Below are positions 6,947 through 12,020 of a stretch of 12,020 nucleotides of DNA, one piece after another. A program made the translations under genes and the position numbers. Position 1 is the first letter of the stretch. Each line of letters begins with the position of its first letter. The stretch is from JBMOLC01 sp049324215 (GTDB lineage Bacteria > Patescibacteriota > Microgenomatia > UBA8517), in assembly GCA_049324215.1 (NCBI GenBank), contig JBMOLC010000023.1, positions 1-12,020 of the forward strand, given 5' to 3'. The notes under the pieces were generated by a model. The model was not told where the DNA came from. It saw only the letters and a program-made list of their open reading frames with translations, and did not search any database.

Positions 6947-7669
6947 ATGGATAAACAAGTTCTACAGGCTCAAATTAGGAAGGTGAGCGGCAGAAAGGTC
7001 AAGGGTCTAAGGAAGACAGGTTTACTGCCGGCCAATATCTATGGCAAAAAAATAAAGTCGCAAGCAATTGAGATAGCGCTTAACGAGTTCAACAAGGTTT
7101 TCGCTGCAGCGGGAGAGACTGGGCTAATCACTTTAAAAATCGGGGGGAAAAAGGCAAATGGGGAGGATAGGGTAGCACTGGTTGCCAATGTGCAATACGA
7201 CCCGGTCAGCGATCTCCCCCTCCACGTTGATTTTAGACAGGTCGACCTTAAAGAAAAAGTTGTCGCCCAAGTTCCGGTTGAGGTTTTGGGGGAATCTCCT
7301 GCCGAGAAAGGGGGAGTTGGAACCGTCGTTCAATATATTAACGAGATAGAAGTTGAGGCGCTCCCTGCCGACCTTCCCGAAAAGTTCGAAATCGATGTTT
7401 CTGCCTTGGCCGAGGTTGACCAGGCCGTCTTGGTCAAAGACCTAAATTACGACAAGTCAAAAGTCGGGGTTAAGGTGGACCCAGAAGAAATTATCGTTAA
7501 GGTTGAACCTCCGCAAAAGGAAGAAGTTGTTGCCCCAGCCAAAGAAGAAGTGCCAGAAGGGGCAGAAGCAGCCGCAGAAGCTCCCGTCGAAGGAGAAGCC
7601 CCGACCGAAGCGCAAGAAGAAGGGCAAAGAAAAGAGGCGCAGAAAGGGGAGGGCGAGACCCCTCAATAA
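6947..7669 (+). CDS. rplY: 50S ribosomal protein L25 / general stress protein CTC
   Basis: L25/CTC binds 5S rRNA in the large subunit. The 240-residue protein is the long CTC/TL5 form. The N-terminal 5S-binding domain is at about residues 1-92 (VSGRKVKGLRKTGLLPANIYGK at about 12-33, then LPLHVDFRQVD). A C-terminal beta domain is at about 95-185 (VPVEVLGESPAEKGGVGTV, then LPEKFEIDVSAL), and an acidic Ala/Glu/Pro-rich low-complexity tail covers about 187-240. ATG 6947 is chosen over the in-frame TTG at 6938 because family members begin near this point. No ribosome site is visible, and the start lies 2 nt after the upstream stop, so coupling is likely. The 3' end overlaps the convergent TPR gene by 7 nt. 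Confidence 0.92.
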   Translation: MDKQVLQAQIRKVSGRKVKGLRKTGLLPANIYGKKIKSQAIEIALNEFNKVFAAAGETGLITLKIGGKKANGEDRVALVANVQYDPVSDLPLHVDFRQVDLKEKVVAQVPVEVLGESPAEKGGVGTVVQYINEIEVEALPADLPEKFEIDVSALAEVDQAVLVKDLNYDKSKVGVKVDPEEIIVKVEPPQKEEVVAPAKEEVPEGAEAAAEAPVEGEAPTEAQEEGQRKEAQKGEGETPQ

Positions 7670-8046
7670 TTCAATCTTTCCTCAAAGTCTTTGACCTTTG
7701 GCGAGTTGGGGTTAATGCTTTTGGCTTGGGAGAAGGAGAGTTTGGCCTCCTCGCTCTCGCCCAACTCAAGATTAATTTCGGCAAGGGAAATCCAACCCTC
7801 AAGATAGGTCGGGTTTTCTGATAAAAATTGTTCCCAGAAAAGTTTTTGGGCATTAAGGACCTCTTTCTCTTCTGCTAAATTCTGGATTTGGCTTCCTAAA
7901 ACCCTTTGCACCTGGAGATAATTGTCAAAATTAAGCCCGGCAAGAAAAAGAAGGAAGAGCGTGGCGCAACAAGAGCAAAGAAAGATTAACTGTTTTTTAA
8001 ACGAGAGCCTTTTGGCTTTTTTGGGCCGGCTGGCAGATTTTACCAT
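7663..8046 (-). CDS. Small TPR-like membrane-anchored protein
   Basis: A 127-residue protein of unknown function. A Lys/Arg-rich N-terminus (residues 1-18) precedes one hydrophobic segment at about 19-38 (QLIFLCSCCATLFLLFLAG), so the remainder is probably extracytoplasmic. Residues about 70-125 look like one and a half tetratricopeptide repeats: FLSENPTYLEGWISLAEIN, then LELGESEEAKLSFSQAKSI with an NPNSPKV turn. This points to protein-protein contact. The start is ATG 8044-8046. No convincing promoter was seen upstream on this strand, where it diverges by 37 nt from the next gene. The TGA stop lies inside the end of rplY. Confidence 0.7.
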   Translation of the reverse strand: MVKSASRPKKAKRLSFKKQLIFLCSCCATLFLLFLAGLNFDNYLQVQRVLGSQIQNLAEEKEVLNAQKLFWEQFLSENPTYLEGWISLAEINLELGESEEAKLSFSQAKSINPNSPKVKDFEERLNY

Positions 8047-8075
8047 TGAAATGACTTAGTGTTTTCTGTTAATCT
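8046..8075 (+). promoter_or_regulatory. Promoter for the Pro/Thr-rich Cys-domain gene
   Basis: TTGAAA (8046-8051) is followed by 18 nt and TAATCT (8070-8075). The -10 is only a 3/6 match but has an upstream TGT, making an extended -10. It ends 8 nt before the ATG at 8084, again predicting a leaderless transcript. The -35 begins at the first base of the divergent TPR gene, so the two units share a very short control region. Confidence 0.45.
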
Positions 8076-8083
8076 TAATTATT

Positions 8084-8488
8084 ATGGACGAGAGCCAGAC
8101 GAAAATACAAGAGACGACGCCAGCACCAACTGGGCAAACACCCCCTCCGGCCCTAACCCCAACCCCAACGCCACCCCCGACACCCGAGATAGCAAGCCCG
8201 CCCCCCGTTCCCACCGAACCCAAAAAAAAGAACGTTATTCTCTGGGTCGCAGTCGGACTTTTTGTCCTGGCCCTCTTGGCGATTATGGGTTATGTGGTTG
8301 TCAGTAGAGGCCTTTTGGTCAAGACTAAAGCCTGCACTCAAGAAATAAAAGTTTGTCCCGATGGAACGAGCGTCGGCCGGGTTGGCCCAAACTGTGAATT
8401 TGCCCCTTGCCCGACTCCGGCGACAACGCCAACCGCCACCGCCTCGGCCACACCTACAGCTTCGCCCTCGGCTAGCCCTACCCCTTAG
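8084..8488 (+). CDS. Single-pass membrane protein with Pro/Thr-rich tails and four-Cys motif
   Basis: A 134-residue protein of unknown function. Residues 11-46 are a Pro/Thr-rich tract. Lys47-49 then lead into a transmembrane helix at about 51-73 (VILWVAVGLFVLALLAIMGYV), so the N-terminus is probably inside and the C-terminus outside. The outer part has a compact Cys motif, C84-x6-C91-PDG-x9-C104-EFAP-C109-P, suggesting two disulfides. It ends in a Thr/Ala/Ser/Pro repeat tail (110-134), typical of wall-spanning or glycosylated stalks. I recall similar CPDG...NCEFAPCP motifs in other bacterial surface proteins but cannot name the family. The stop overlaps the end of convergent valS by 11 nt. 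Confidence 0.75.
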   Translation: MDESQTKIQETTPAPTGQTPPPALTPTPTPPPTPEIASPPPVPTEPKKKNVILWVAVGLFVLALLAIMGYVVVSRGLLVKTKACTQEIKVCPDGTSVGRVGPNCEFAPCPTPATTPTATASATPTASPSASPTP

Positions 8489-10553
8489 GCCAAGAAGCGG
8501 CAATTAAGGTGGGGGAATCGAATCTCTCTTTGCCTTCTTGCCAAATTGCCTCAGTGACAAAAGGCATAAAAGGATGAAGAAGTTTTAAGCTTTGTTGTAA
8601 AACTAGCTCTAGGGTTTTTTGAGATTCGGGGCGCCTAGCCTTTGCCTTTTCGAGATAAACATCTGCCAATGTATGCCAGACAAAATCATAAATTGCATCT
8701 CCCGCCTCACTAATCCTAAACTTATCAAGACTCTGCGTAACTTTTCTGGTGGTGGACTTAAGTTCTTTAATGATTAAGAGGTCGTCTTGATTTCTTTTTG
8801 ACCTTTTCCCTCGGGGTTGGCCAAAGACGAATCTGGCTATATTCCAGATTTTATTGGCGAAGTTTCTTTGGCCCTGGATGTTTTCTTCGGCAAGGGAAAT
8901 GTCGTTTTCGATCAAAGTTCCCCAGATGAGCCCCATTCTTAAGGCGTCCGCCCCATACTTTTGGGTCATCGCAAGGGGGTCAATAACGTTGCCTTTGGAT
9001 TTAGAAATTTTTTGCCCCTCTTTGTCGCGAACGAGACCGTGGATGAGGACTTCTCGAAAAGGGACAGCGTCAGTTGAATAAAGACCCAGCATTACCATCC
9101 TCACGACCCAGAAGGGAATAATGTCGTAGGCGGTTTCCATGAGACTGGTTGGGTAAAAATATTCGAAATCTCCCGGTTTTGTCGTCTGTAAGGTCGCATA
9201 AGGCCATTGTCCCGAAGAGAACCAGGTGTCAAAAGTATCTGGGTCCTGGGTCAGTTTAGTCTGGCCGCAAGTCTGACATTTTTCGGGAGCCCGACCATCG
9301 GTAATTGTCCATTCAAGACAGCCATCACACCTCCAGGCAGGAATCCTGATACCCCAGATTATTTGCCGGCTTAAATTCCAGTCCCTCAAGTTTTTGAGCC
9401 AGTGCTTGGCGATTTTTTCAAATCTGGGAGAGACAAAGGAAACCCTTTTCTCCGAAATTGCCCGCAGCGCCTCTTTGGCTAGAGGCGCAACCTGCAAAAA
9501 CCATTGTTTAGAAACGAGCGGCTCAATTAGTCCCTTGTCTTTGTAACAAATCCCGACAACGTGGTGGATAGTCTCCACCTTTTTGATTTTCTTGGCCGCC
9601 TCTAAGTCTTTGATGACTTCTTCTCTGGCTGCCTCTGCCGACAGACCGATGTATTTTTCGGGGGTATTTATCATCTTGCCTTCGGAATCAATTACCGAAA
9701 TGGTCGGCAGCTTGTGTTTCTGGCCGATTTCAAAATCGGTAGCATCGTGCCCCGGGGTGATTTTCAGGGCACCGGTGCCAAAGTTTGCCTCAACTAAGGG
9801 GTCGGCAATAATCGGCAGCTCGCGCCTTACCAAGGGGAGGAGGGCCTTTTTACCGATGAGGCTTTTATACCTCGCGTCTTTGGGGCTGACGGCAACCGCG
9901 ACGTCGGCAAAGAGTGTTTCGGGGCGGGTAGTTGCAACTGCCACCGTCCCGTAATCAAGAAAGTAAAGTGGGTCGTCCTTTTCGAGAGAATCGACCTCAA
10001 GCTGCGAATATGCCGTCCCGCAGCGCGGGCAGTAGTTGATTATTCTTTCACCACGATAAATGAGTCCTGCGTCATAAAGCCTTTTGAAGGTTTTGTAGAC
10101 GACCTTAATTATCTCTGGGTCGAGGGTGAACTTATTTCGAGTCCAGTCGCAAGATGCCCCCAGTGCCCGAAGTTGGTTTTCCATATTGGATTTGTTTTCG
10201 AGGACGTAGTCCCAGATCATTTTATGGAGGGTTTCTCTGTCGAAGTCCTGTCGTCTTTTTCCTTCCTTTTTAAGTTTCTTTTCAAAAACAAATTGGGTTT
10301 CTATCCCAGCATGGTCCGCCCCCGGCAGCCAAAGGGTGGGTTCTCCTTTCATTCGGTGATAACGGGTTAAAATGTCCTCGATTGTTACAAAACGGGCGTG
10401 GCCAATGTGCAGGTTATCGTTGGCATTGGGCGGGGGCATAATGATGGTAAAGGGTTTTTTATCCTTACGGACTAGCGGAGAGAAAGCCCCCGATTTCTCC
10501 CAAAGTTGGTAGATTTTTTCCTCGTATTCCCGATGGTTATACGTCTTGTCCAT
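8478..10553 (-). CDS. valS: Valyl-tRNA synthetase, C-terminally short
   Basis: ValRS charges tRNA-Val and edits mischarged Thr. The 691-residue protein has the class I HIGH motif at 49-52 (PPPNANDNLHIGHA) and a CPRC zinc pair in INYCPRCGTAYSQLEVD. The editing domain follows (TTRPETLFADVAVAV, then ALKITPGHDATDFEIG, matching the ValRS form). Next come a second Cys-rich knuckle (CDGC and CQTC), the FWVVRMVMLG helix and KISKSKGNVIDP at about 515. The anticodon-binding helices end in LLHPFMPFVTEAIWQ. The usual C-terminal coiled-coil arm is missing: the protein stops about 20 residues after that motif. ATG 10553 is preferred because a perfect -10 lies inside the longer ORF beginning at 10574. Confidence 0.95.
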   Translation of the reverse strand: MDKTYNHREYEEKIYQLWEKSGAFSPLVRKDKKPFTIIMPPPNANDNLHIGHARFVTIEDILTRYHRMKGEPTLWLPGADHAGIETQFVFEKKLKKEGKRRQDFDRETLHKMIWDYVLENKSNMENQLRALGASCDWTRNKFTLDPEIIKVVYKTFKRLYDAGLIYRGERIINYCPRCGTAYSQLEVDSLEKDDPLYFLDYGTVAVATTRPETLFADVAVAVSPKDARYKSLIGKKALLPLVRRELPIIADPLVEANFGTGALKITPGHDATDFEIGQKHKLPTISVIDSEGKMINTPEKYIGLSAEAAREEVIKDLEAAKKIKKVETIHHVVGICYKDKGLIEPLVSKQWFLQVAPLAKEALRAISEKRVSFVSPRFEKIAKHWLKNLRDWNLSRQIIWGIRIPAWRCDGCLEWTITDGRAPEKCQTCGQTKLTQDPDTFDTWFSSGQWPYATLQTTKPGDFEYFYPTSLMETAYDIIPFWVVRMVMLGLYSTDAVPFREVLIHGLVRDKEGQKISKSKGNVIDPLAMTQKYGADALRMGLIWGTLIENDISLAEENIQGQRNFANKIWNIARFVFGQPRGKRSKRNQDDLLIIKELKSTTRKVTQSLDKFRISEAGDAIYDFVWHTLADVYLEKAKARRPESQKTLELVLQQSLKLLHPFMPFVTEAIWQEGKERFDSPTLIAASWPKG

Positions 10554-10563
10554 AGATAGGTCT

Positions 10564-10569
10564 ATTATA
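10564..10569 (-). promoter_or_regulatory. valS -10 box (TATAAT)
   Basis: On the minus strand a perfect TATAAT ends 10 nt before the ATG at 10553, predicting a leader of only a few nucleotides. No good -35 is visible, though TGG lies just upstream of the hexamer. It excludes the upstream in-frame ATG at 10574, which would lie before the transcript start. Confidence 0.6.
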
Positions 10570-10592
10570 CCCATTAATTGATTGAATCACAT

Positions 10593-10601
10593 TGATATAA
10601 T
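10593..10601 (+). promoter_or_regulatory. Extended -10 promoter (TGATATAAT) of the small lipoprotein-like ORF
   Basis: TGA followed by a perfect TATAAT (10596-10601) lies 8 nt before ATG 10610, divergent from the valS promoter 24 nt away. No good -35 is seen. The sequence TATAATCGGC closely resembles the rpmH -10 region (TATAATAATCGGC). Its quality supports the short ORF downstream being expressed. Confidence 0.6.
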
Positions 10602-10609
10602 CGGCTAAC

Positions 10610-10747
10610 ATGAAGGAAAGGGAGAAAATTGCTGCCAAGACTTTCCGGGCAGTTGCCGGAACCTCTCTCGTGGCCAACATGGTGGCTGCCTGTGCTAGGG
10701 CGGTTGAGGAAAGCCGTCTCCCCCCCCACCGAAACAGCCCAGAATAG
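10610..10747 (+). CDS. Short ORF with lipoprotein-like signal, possibly frameshifted at a C8 run
   Basis: I do not recognise this 45-codon ORF. It has a charged N-terminus (MKEREKIAAKTFR), a short hydrophobic core (about residues 14-27) and a lipobox-like V25-A26-A27-C28, followed by ARAVEESRLPP. The core is short and contains Asn23, so the lipoprotein reading is tentative. At codons 37-40 the frame passes through eight consecutive C (10720-10727) and stops at 10745-10747. With seven C the frame would continue as TETAQNSIEYAPEIIATF and on to a stop at 10832, giving 73 residues. It may therefore be a true 45-residue peptide, a frameshifted gene, a slippage-controlled gene or a sequencing error. 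The leaderless-type promoter immediately upstream is the best evidence that it is a gene. Confidence 0.45.
   Translation: MKEREKIAAKTFRAVAGTSLVANMVAACARAVEESRLPPHRNSPE
10720..10727 (+). repeat. Homopolymer run of eight C
   Basis: The C8 tract lies inside the small lipoprotein-like ORF. Losing one base would join the signal-like N-terminus to a longer downstream frame ending at 10832. Such tracts are prone to slippage and to sequencing or assembly errors. Confidence 0.9.
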
Positions 10748-10908
10748 TATTGAATACGCTCCCGAAATCATCGCCACCTTCCCCCGGGTCTTCACCCAAC
10801 GACGCATGCGGTGGAAAGAGGTCGCTCCGTAAATTATTTTTTTATTTATCGCACTCCTATCATCAATATTCTTTGAACTCCAGAGACCCGAATAGCAATA
10901 GTTCCTGT

Positions 10909-10937
10909 TTGTGTCTCACTCAGAAAATATATATAAT
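10909..10937 (+). promoter_or_regulatory. Promoter of the polyprenyl-synthase-like ORF (TTGTGT-N17-TATAAT)
   Basis: A perfect TATAAT (10932-10937) lies 17 nt after TTGTGT (10909-10914). Transcription would start near 10944, leaving a leader of about 67 nt before ATG 11011. This contrasts with the leaderless promoters elsewhere in the window and leaves room for the palindrome downstream. Confidence 0.5.
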
Positions 10938-10981
10938 CAGCAACCAGCAATCTTAACTACCTTGACCATGAGAAAATGACA

Positions 10982-11006
10982 CCCGAATCTCTCATGAGAC
11001 ATCGGG
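10982..11006 (+). promoter_or_regulatory. Nested inverted repeat in the leader of the polyprenyl-synthase-like ORF
   Basis: A perfect 10-bp palindrome TCTCATGAGA (10990-10999) is flanked by the outer arms CCCGA (10982-10986) and TCGGG (11002-11006). A second copy of CATGAGA lies at 10967-10973 and can pair with TCTCATG at 10990-10996. The element ends 4 nt before the ATG. It could be an operator for a dimeric repressor or an RNA structure hiding the start. Two tiny ORFs, MRK and MRHRD, begin at the two ATGAGA copies, and the second overlaps the gene start as TAATG. Confidence 0.5.
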
Positions 11007-11010
11007 ATTA

Positions 11011-11610
11011 ATGATGAACGCAATAAATTCCGGTCTAGCCTCTCTAAGTTCGCCGTCGGTAAGGAGTCTTGACACAACCACTCAATTTTTAATAGAAAAC
11101 ATCAAAAAAAGGGCACATTTCCACTGCACTTTCCCAATGCAAGTACTAGAATTAATGGGCGCACAACCAAAAACAGCAAGGACAGCCTCAAAGGCTCTAC
11201 ATCTCAATAACTTGGCGGGACAAATATTGAACGATCTAAAAGACATCGCCCCCACCCAGATGAATCGAAGACCGCACTTAAGTGACATCAAAAGTGGCAC
11301 AGCCACAATACCAATAATTGAATTAATGGATTCGTTAAGCCCTGAAGACAAAAATAAGATACAGAACATTTTTGGAAATCATAATTTGACTAATTCTCAA
11401 GAGTTGTGGTTGAAAAAATTACTGATAAGCTGTCTACCTATACAGAGAATTGGGGAATTGATAACTCACAATTACTCATGTTTTCTTGACATTGTTAGAG
11501 AATCTGGCACTACTCACGCATTAATACAAGACTGGGTCGATTATAAGCTAGGCCAACTGAAAGCTATTGTATCTACTGTTGAGATTGGTGATTGGTTGCT
11601 CGCTCGATAA
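11011..11610 (+). CDS. Polyprenyl synthase-like protein, C-terminal half only
   Basis: The 199-residue product resembles the second half of class II (trans) isoprenyl diphosphate synthases. Residues 29-50 look like the helix after the first Asp-rich motif. LNNLAGQILNDLKDI (65-79) matches the helix with the second Asp-rich motif in its NDLxD form. SDIKSGTATIPIIELMDSL (91-109) matches the usual D-x-x-x-GKxTLP stretch, but the Lys is replaced by Thr. A late SGTTHALIQDWVDYKLGQL (165-183) matches the closing helices. The first DDxxD motif and about 100 N-terminal residues are absent, and the upstream DNA does not encode them. It may be a gene remnant, a non-catalytic relative or a partner subunit. 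Base composition is AT-richer than the core genes, hinting at transfer. Its tail overlaps the convergent gene by 38 nt. Confidence 0.6.
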   Translation: MMNAINSGLASLSSPSVRSLDTTTQFLIENIKKRAHFHCTFPMQVLELMGAQPKTARTASKALHLNNLAGQILNDLKDIAPTQMNRRPHLSDIKSGTATIPIIELMDSLSPEDKNKIQNIFGNHNLTNSQELWLKKLLISCLPIQRIGELITHNYSCFLDIVRESGTTHALIQDWVDYKLGQLKAIVSTVEIGDWLLAR

Positions 11611-12020
11611 TGCTAATTATTATGTGCGCCCATTTGTTTATAAAAGATTCTTGCAATCTATTACCTCTCTCCATCTCTTTTCGAAGATCAGCTAGAAAAC
11701 TTTTGTAGAGCTCCTTCCCGAACAATCCTTCCAGAGAGGACAATTTCAATTTTCCATCTGTTATAGGTTTAAAAATTAAATTGCACAAAACCGCCTTATA
11801 TGTTTCGACTTGATATTCAATCCATCTTTTGCGTGGTACTAGGTTTATAGCCTCTTTTAGAAGGACACGCTCCGGTTCTCTAACAGGATATACTCGTCCT
11901 TGGGGGTTATAATTCGTAATATACATTTTTTTACCAGACAATATCTCCAATAATTGCCTCCTCCTGCTCGAAACTACTCTTACCCACATAGGCAAAATTG
12001 GATAGCCCCTTTCTTCTGCT
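11573..12020 (-). CDS. Unrecognised protein, C-terminal part (runs off right edge)
   Basis: The reverse-strand frame is open from the right edge down to the TGA at 11573-11575, covering at least 148 codons. A candidate start (ATG at 11987-11989) exists, but the frame reads on upstream without a stop (AEERGYPILP), so the gene probably begins outside. The protein is soluble-looking and basic, with SSRRRQLLEILSGKKMYI, NPQGRVYPVREPERVLL, LVPRKRWIEYQVETYKAVL and a charged helical C-terminus (GKELYKSFLADLRKEMERG). No motif lets me assign a family. It is convergent with the polyprenyl-synthase-like ORF (38-nt overlap), and both are AT-richer than the core genes, so they may belong to the same accessory segment. 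Confidence 0.6.
   Translation of the reverse strand, partial: AEERGYPILPMWVRVVSSRRRQLLEILSGKKMYITNYNPQGRVYPVREPERVLLKEAINLVPRKRWIEYQVETYKAVLCNLIFKPITDGKLKLSSLEGLFGKELYKSFLADLRKEMERGNRLQESFINKWAHIIISIIERATNHQSQQ

Larger units (their letters stand above)
10833..11010. other. AT-rich intergenic region with no gene seen
   Basis: This 178-bp stretch begins with a T-rich tract (about 10838-10855) after the longer possible frame of the lipoprotein-like gene. That tract could help end transcription, but no solid stem precedes it. The rest holds a predicted promoter and palindromic leader for the next gene. No tRNA or other RNA gene was recognised. Confidence 0.6.

Noticed and set aside
7649..7664. 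GAGGG/CCCTC inverted repeat at the end of rplY as a terminator.
   Set aside because: The stem is only 5 bp and there is no T-tract on either strand; it lies in coding sequence of both genes.
9583..9954. Long plus-strand open frame opposite valS.
   Set aside because: It lies wholly antisense to a well-conserved synthetase, and its translation shows no recognisable domain.
10553..10574. Upstream in-frame ATG at 10574 as the valS start.
   Set aside because: A perfect TATAAT lies between it and the ATG at 10553, and the extra residues do not match the family N-terminus.
10574..10807. Minus-strand open frame upstream of valS.
   Set aside because: It is antisense to the small ORF that has a good promoter, and it has no start signal of its own.
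706..10996. The 12-mer GAATCTCTCATG occurs at the rnpA start (706-717) and again at 10985-10996.
   Set aside because: A few chance 12-mer repeats are expected in a 12-kb window, and the contexts are otherwise unrelated.
1..12020. UGA recoding (genetic code 25), known in some Patescibacteria.
   Set aside because: rnpA, yidD and RNase H all end at TGA at family-typical lengths, so TGA is a stop here.

Overview
The window reads as a chromosomal piece next to the replication-initiation gene of a reduced-genome bacterium, most likely a Patescibacteria (CPR) member and plausibly Microgenomates. The evidence is indirect: the dnaA / rpmH-rnpA-yidD-yidC-jag block is packed with overlapping genes, the Oxa1/YidC and valyl-tRNA synthetase proteins are short, a large DUF4012 membrane protein and an O-antigen-ligase-like polytopic protein sit nearby, and most transcription units begin with a -10 box only 7-10 nt before the start codon. 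TGA is used as a normal stop (rnpA, yidD, RNase H, TPR gene), which argues against the groups that recode UGA. The phylum call is inference, not a database result.

Layout. 1-450 (-) is the N-terminal 150 codons of dnaA, running off the left edge. A 115-bp divergent region holds a dnaA promoter with a perfect DnaA box in its spacer, and an extended -10 promoter for rpmH. 566-4195 (+) is a tight run, probably one operon: L34 (rpmH), RNase P protein (rnpA), YidD, YidC, Jag/KhpB, a Wzy/O-antigen-ligase-like membrane protein, and an RNase HI-type nuclease. It joins ribosome and RNase P production to membrane-protein insertion. 4323-7669 (+) is a second unit: an 873-residue membrane protein with a C-terminal DUF4012 domain, then ribosomal protein L25/CTC. 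Facing it are a small TPR-like membrane protein (-), a Pro/Thr-rich single-pass protein with a four-Cys external domain (+), and a C-terminally short valyl-tRNA synthetase (-), all with overlapping convergent 3' ends.

10554-12020 looks different. A divergent leaderless promoter drives a 45-codon ORF with a lipoprotein-like signal that is cut short at an eight-C run. An AT-richer segment follows, with a class II polyprenyl-synthase-like ORF that has only the C-terminal half of the fold, preceded by a palindromic leader, and a convergent unrecognised ORF that runs off the right edge. This end is the most likely accessory part.

No tRNA, rRNA, CRISPR array, insertion sequence or cluster of DnaA boxes was seen. 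I found no clear new multi-gene system. The strongest unusual signals are the uniform leaderless promoter architecture, the DnaA box inside the dnaA promoter, the fusion of a degenerate SDR-like domain to DUF4012, the C-run in the candidate lipoprotein gene, and the half polyprenyl synthase with its palindromic leader.
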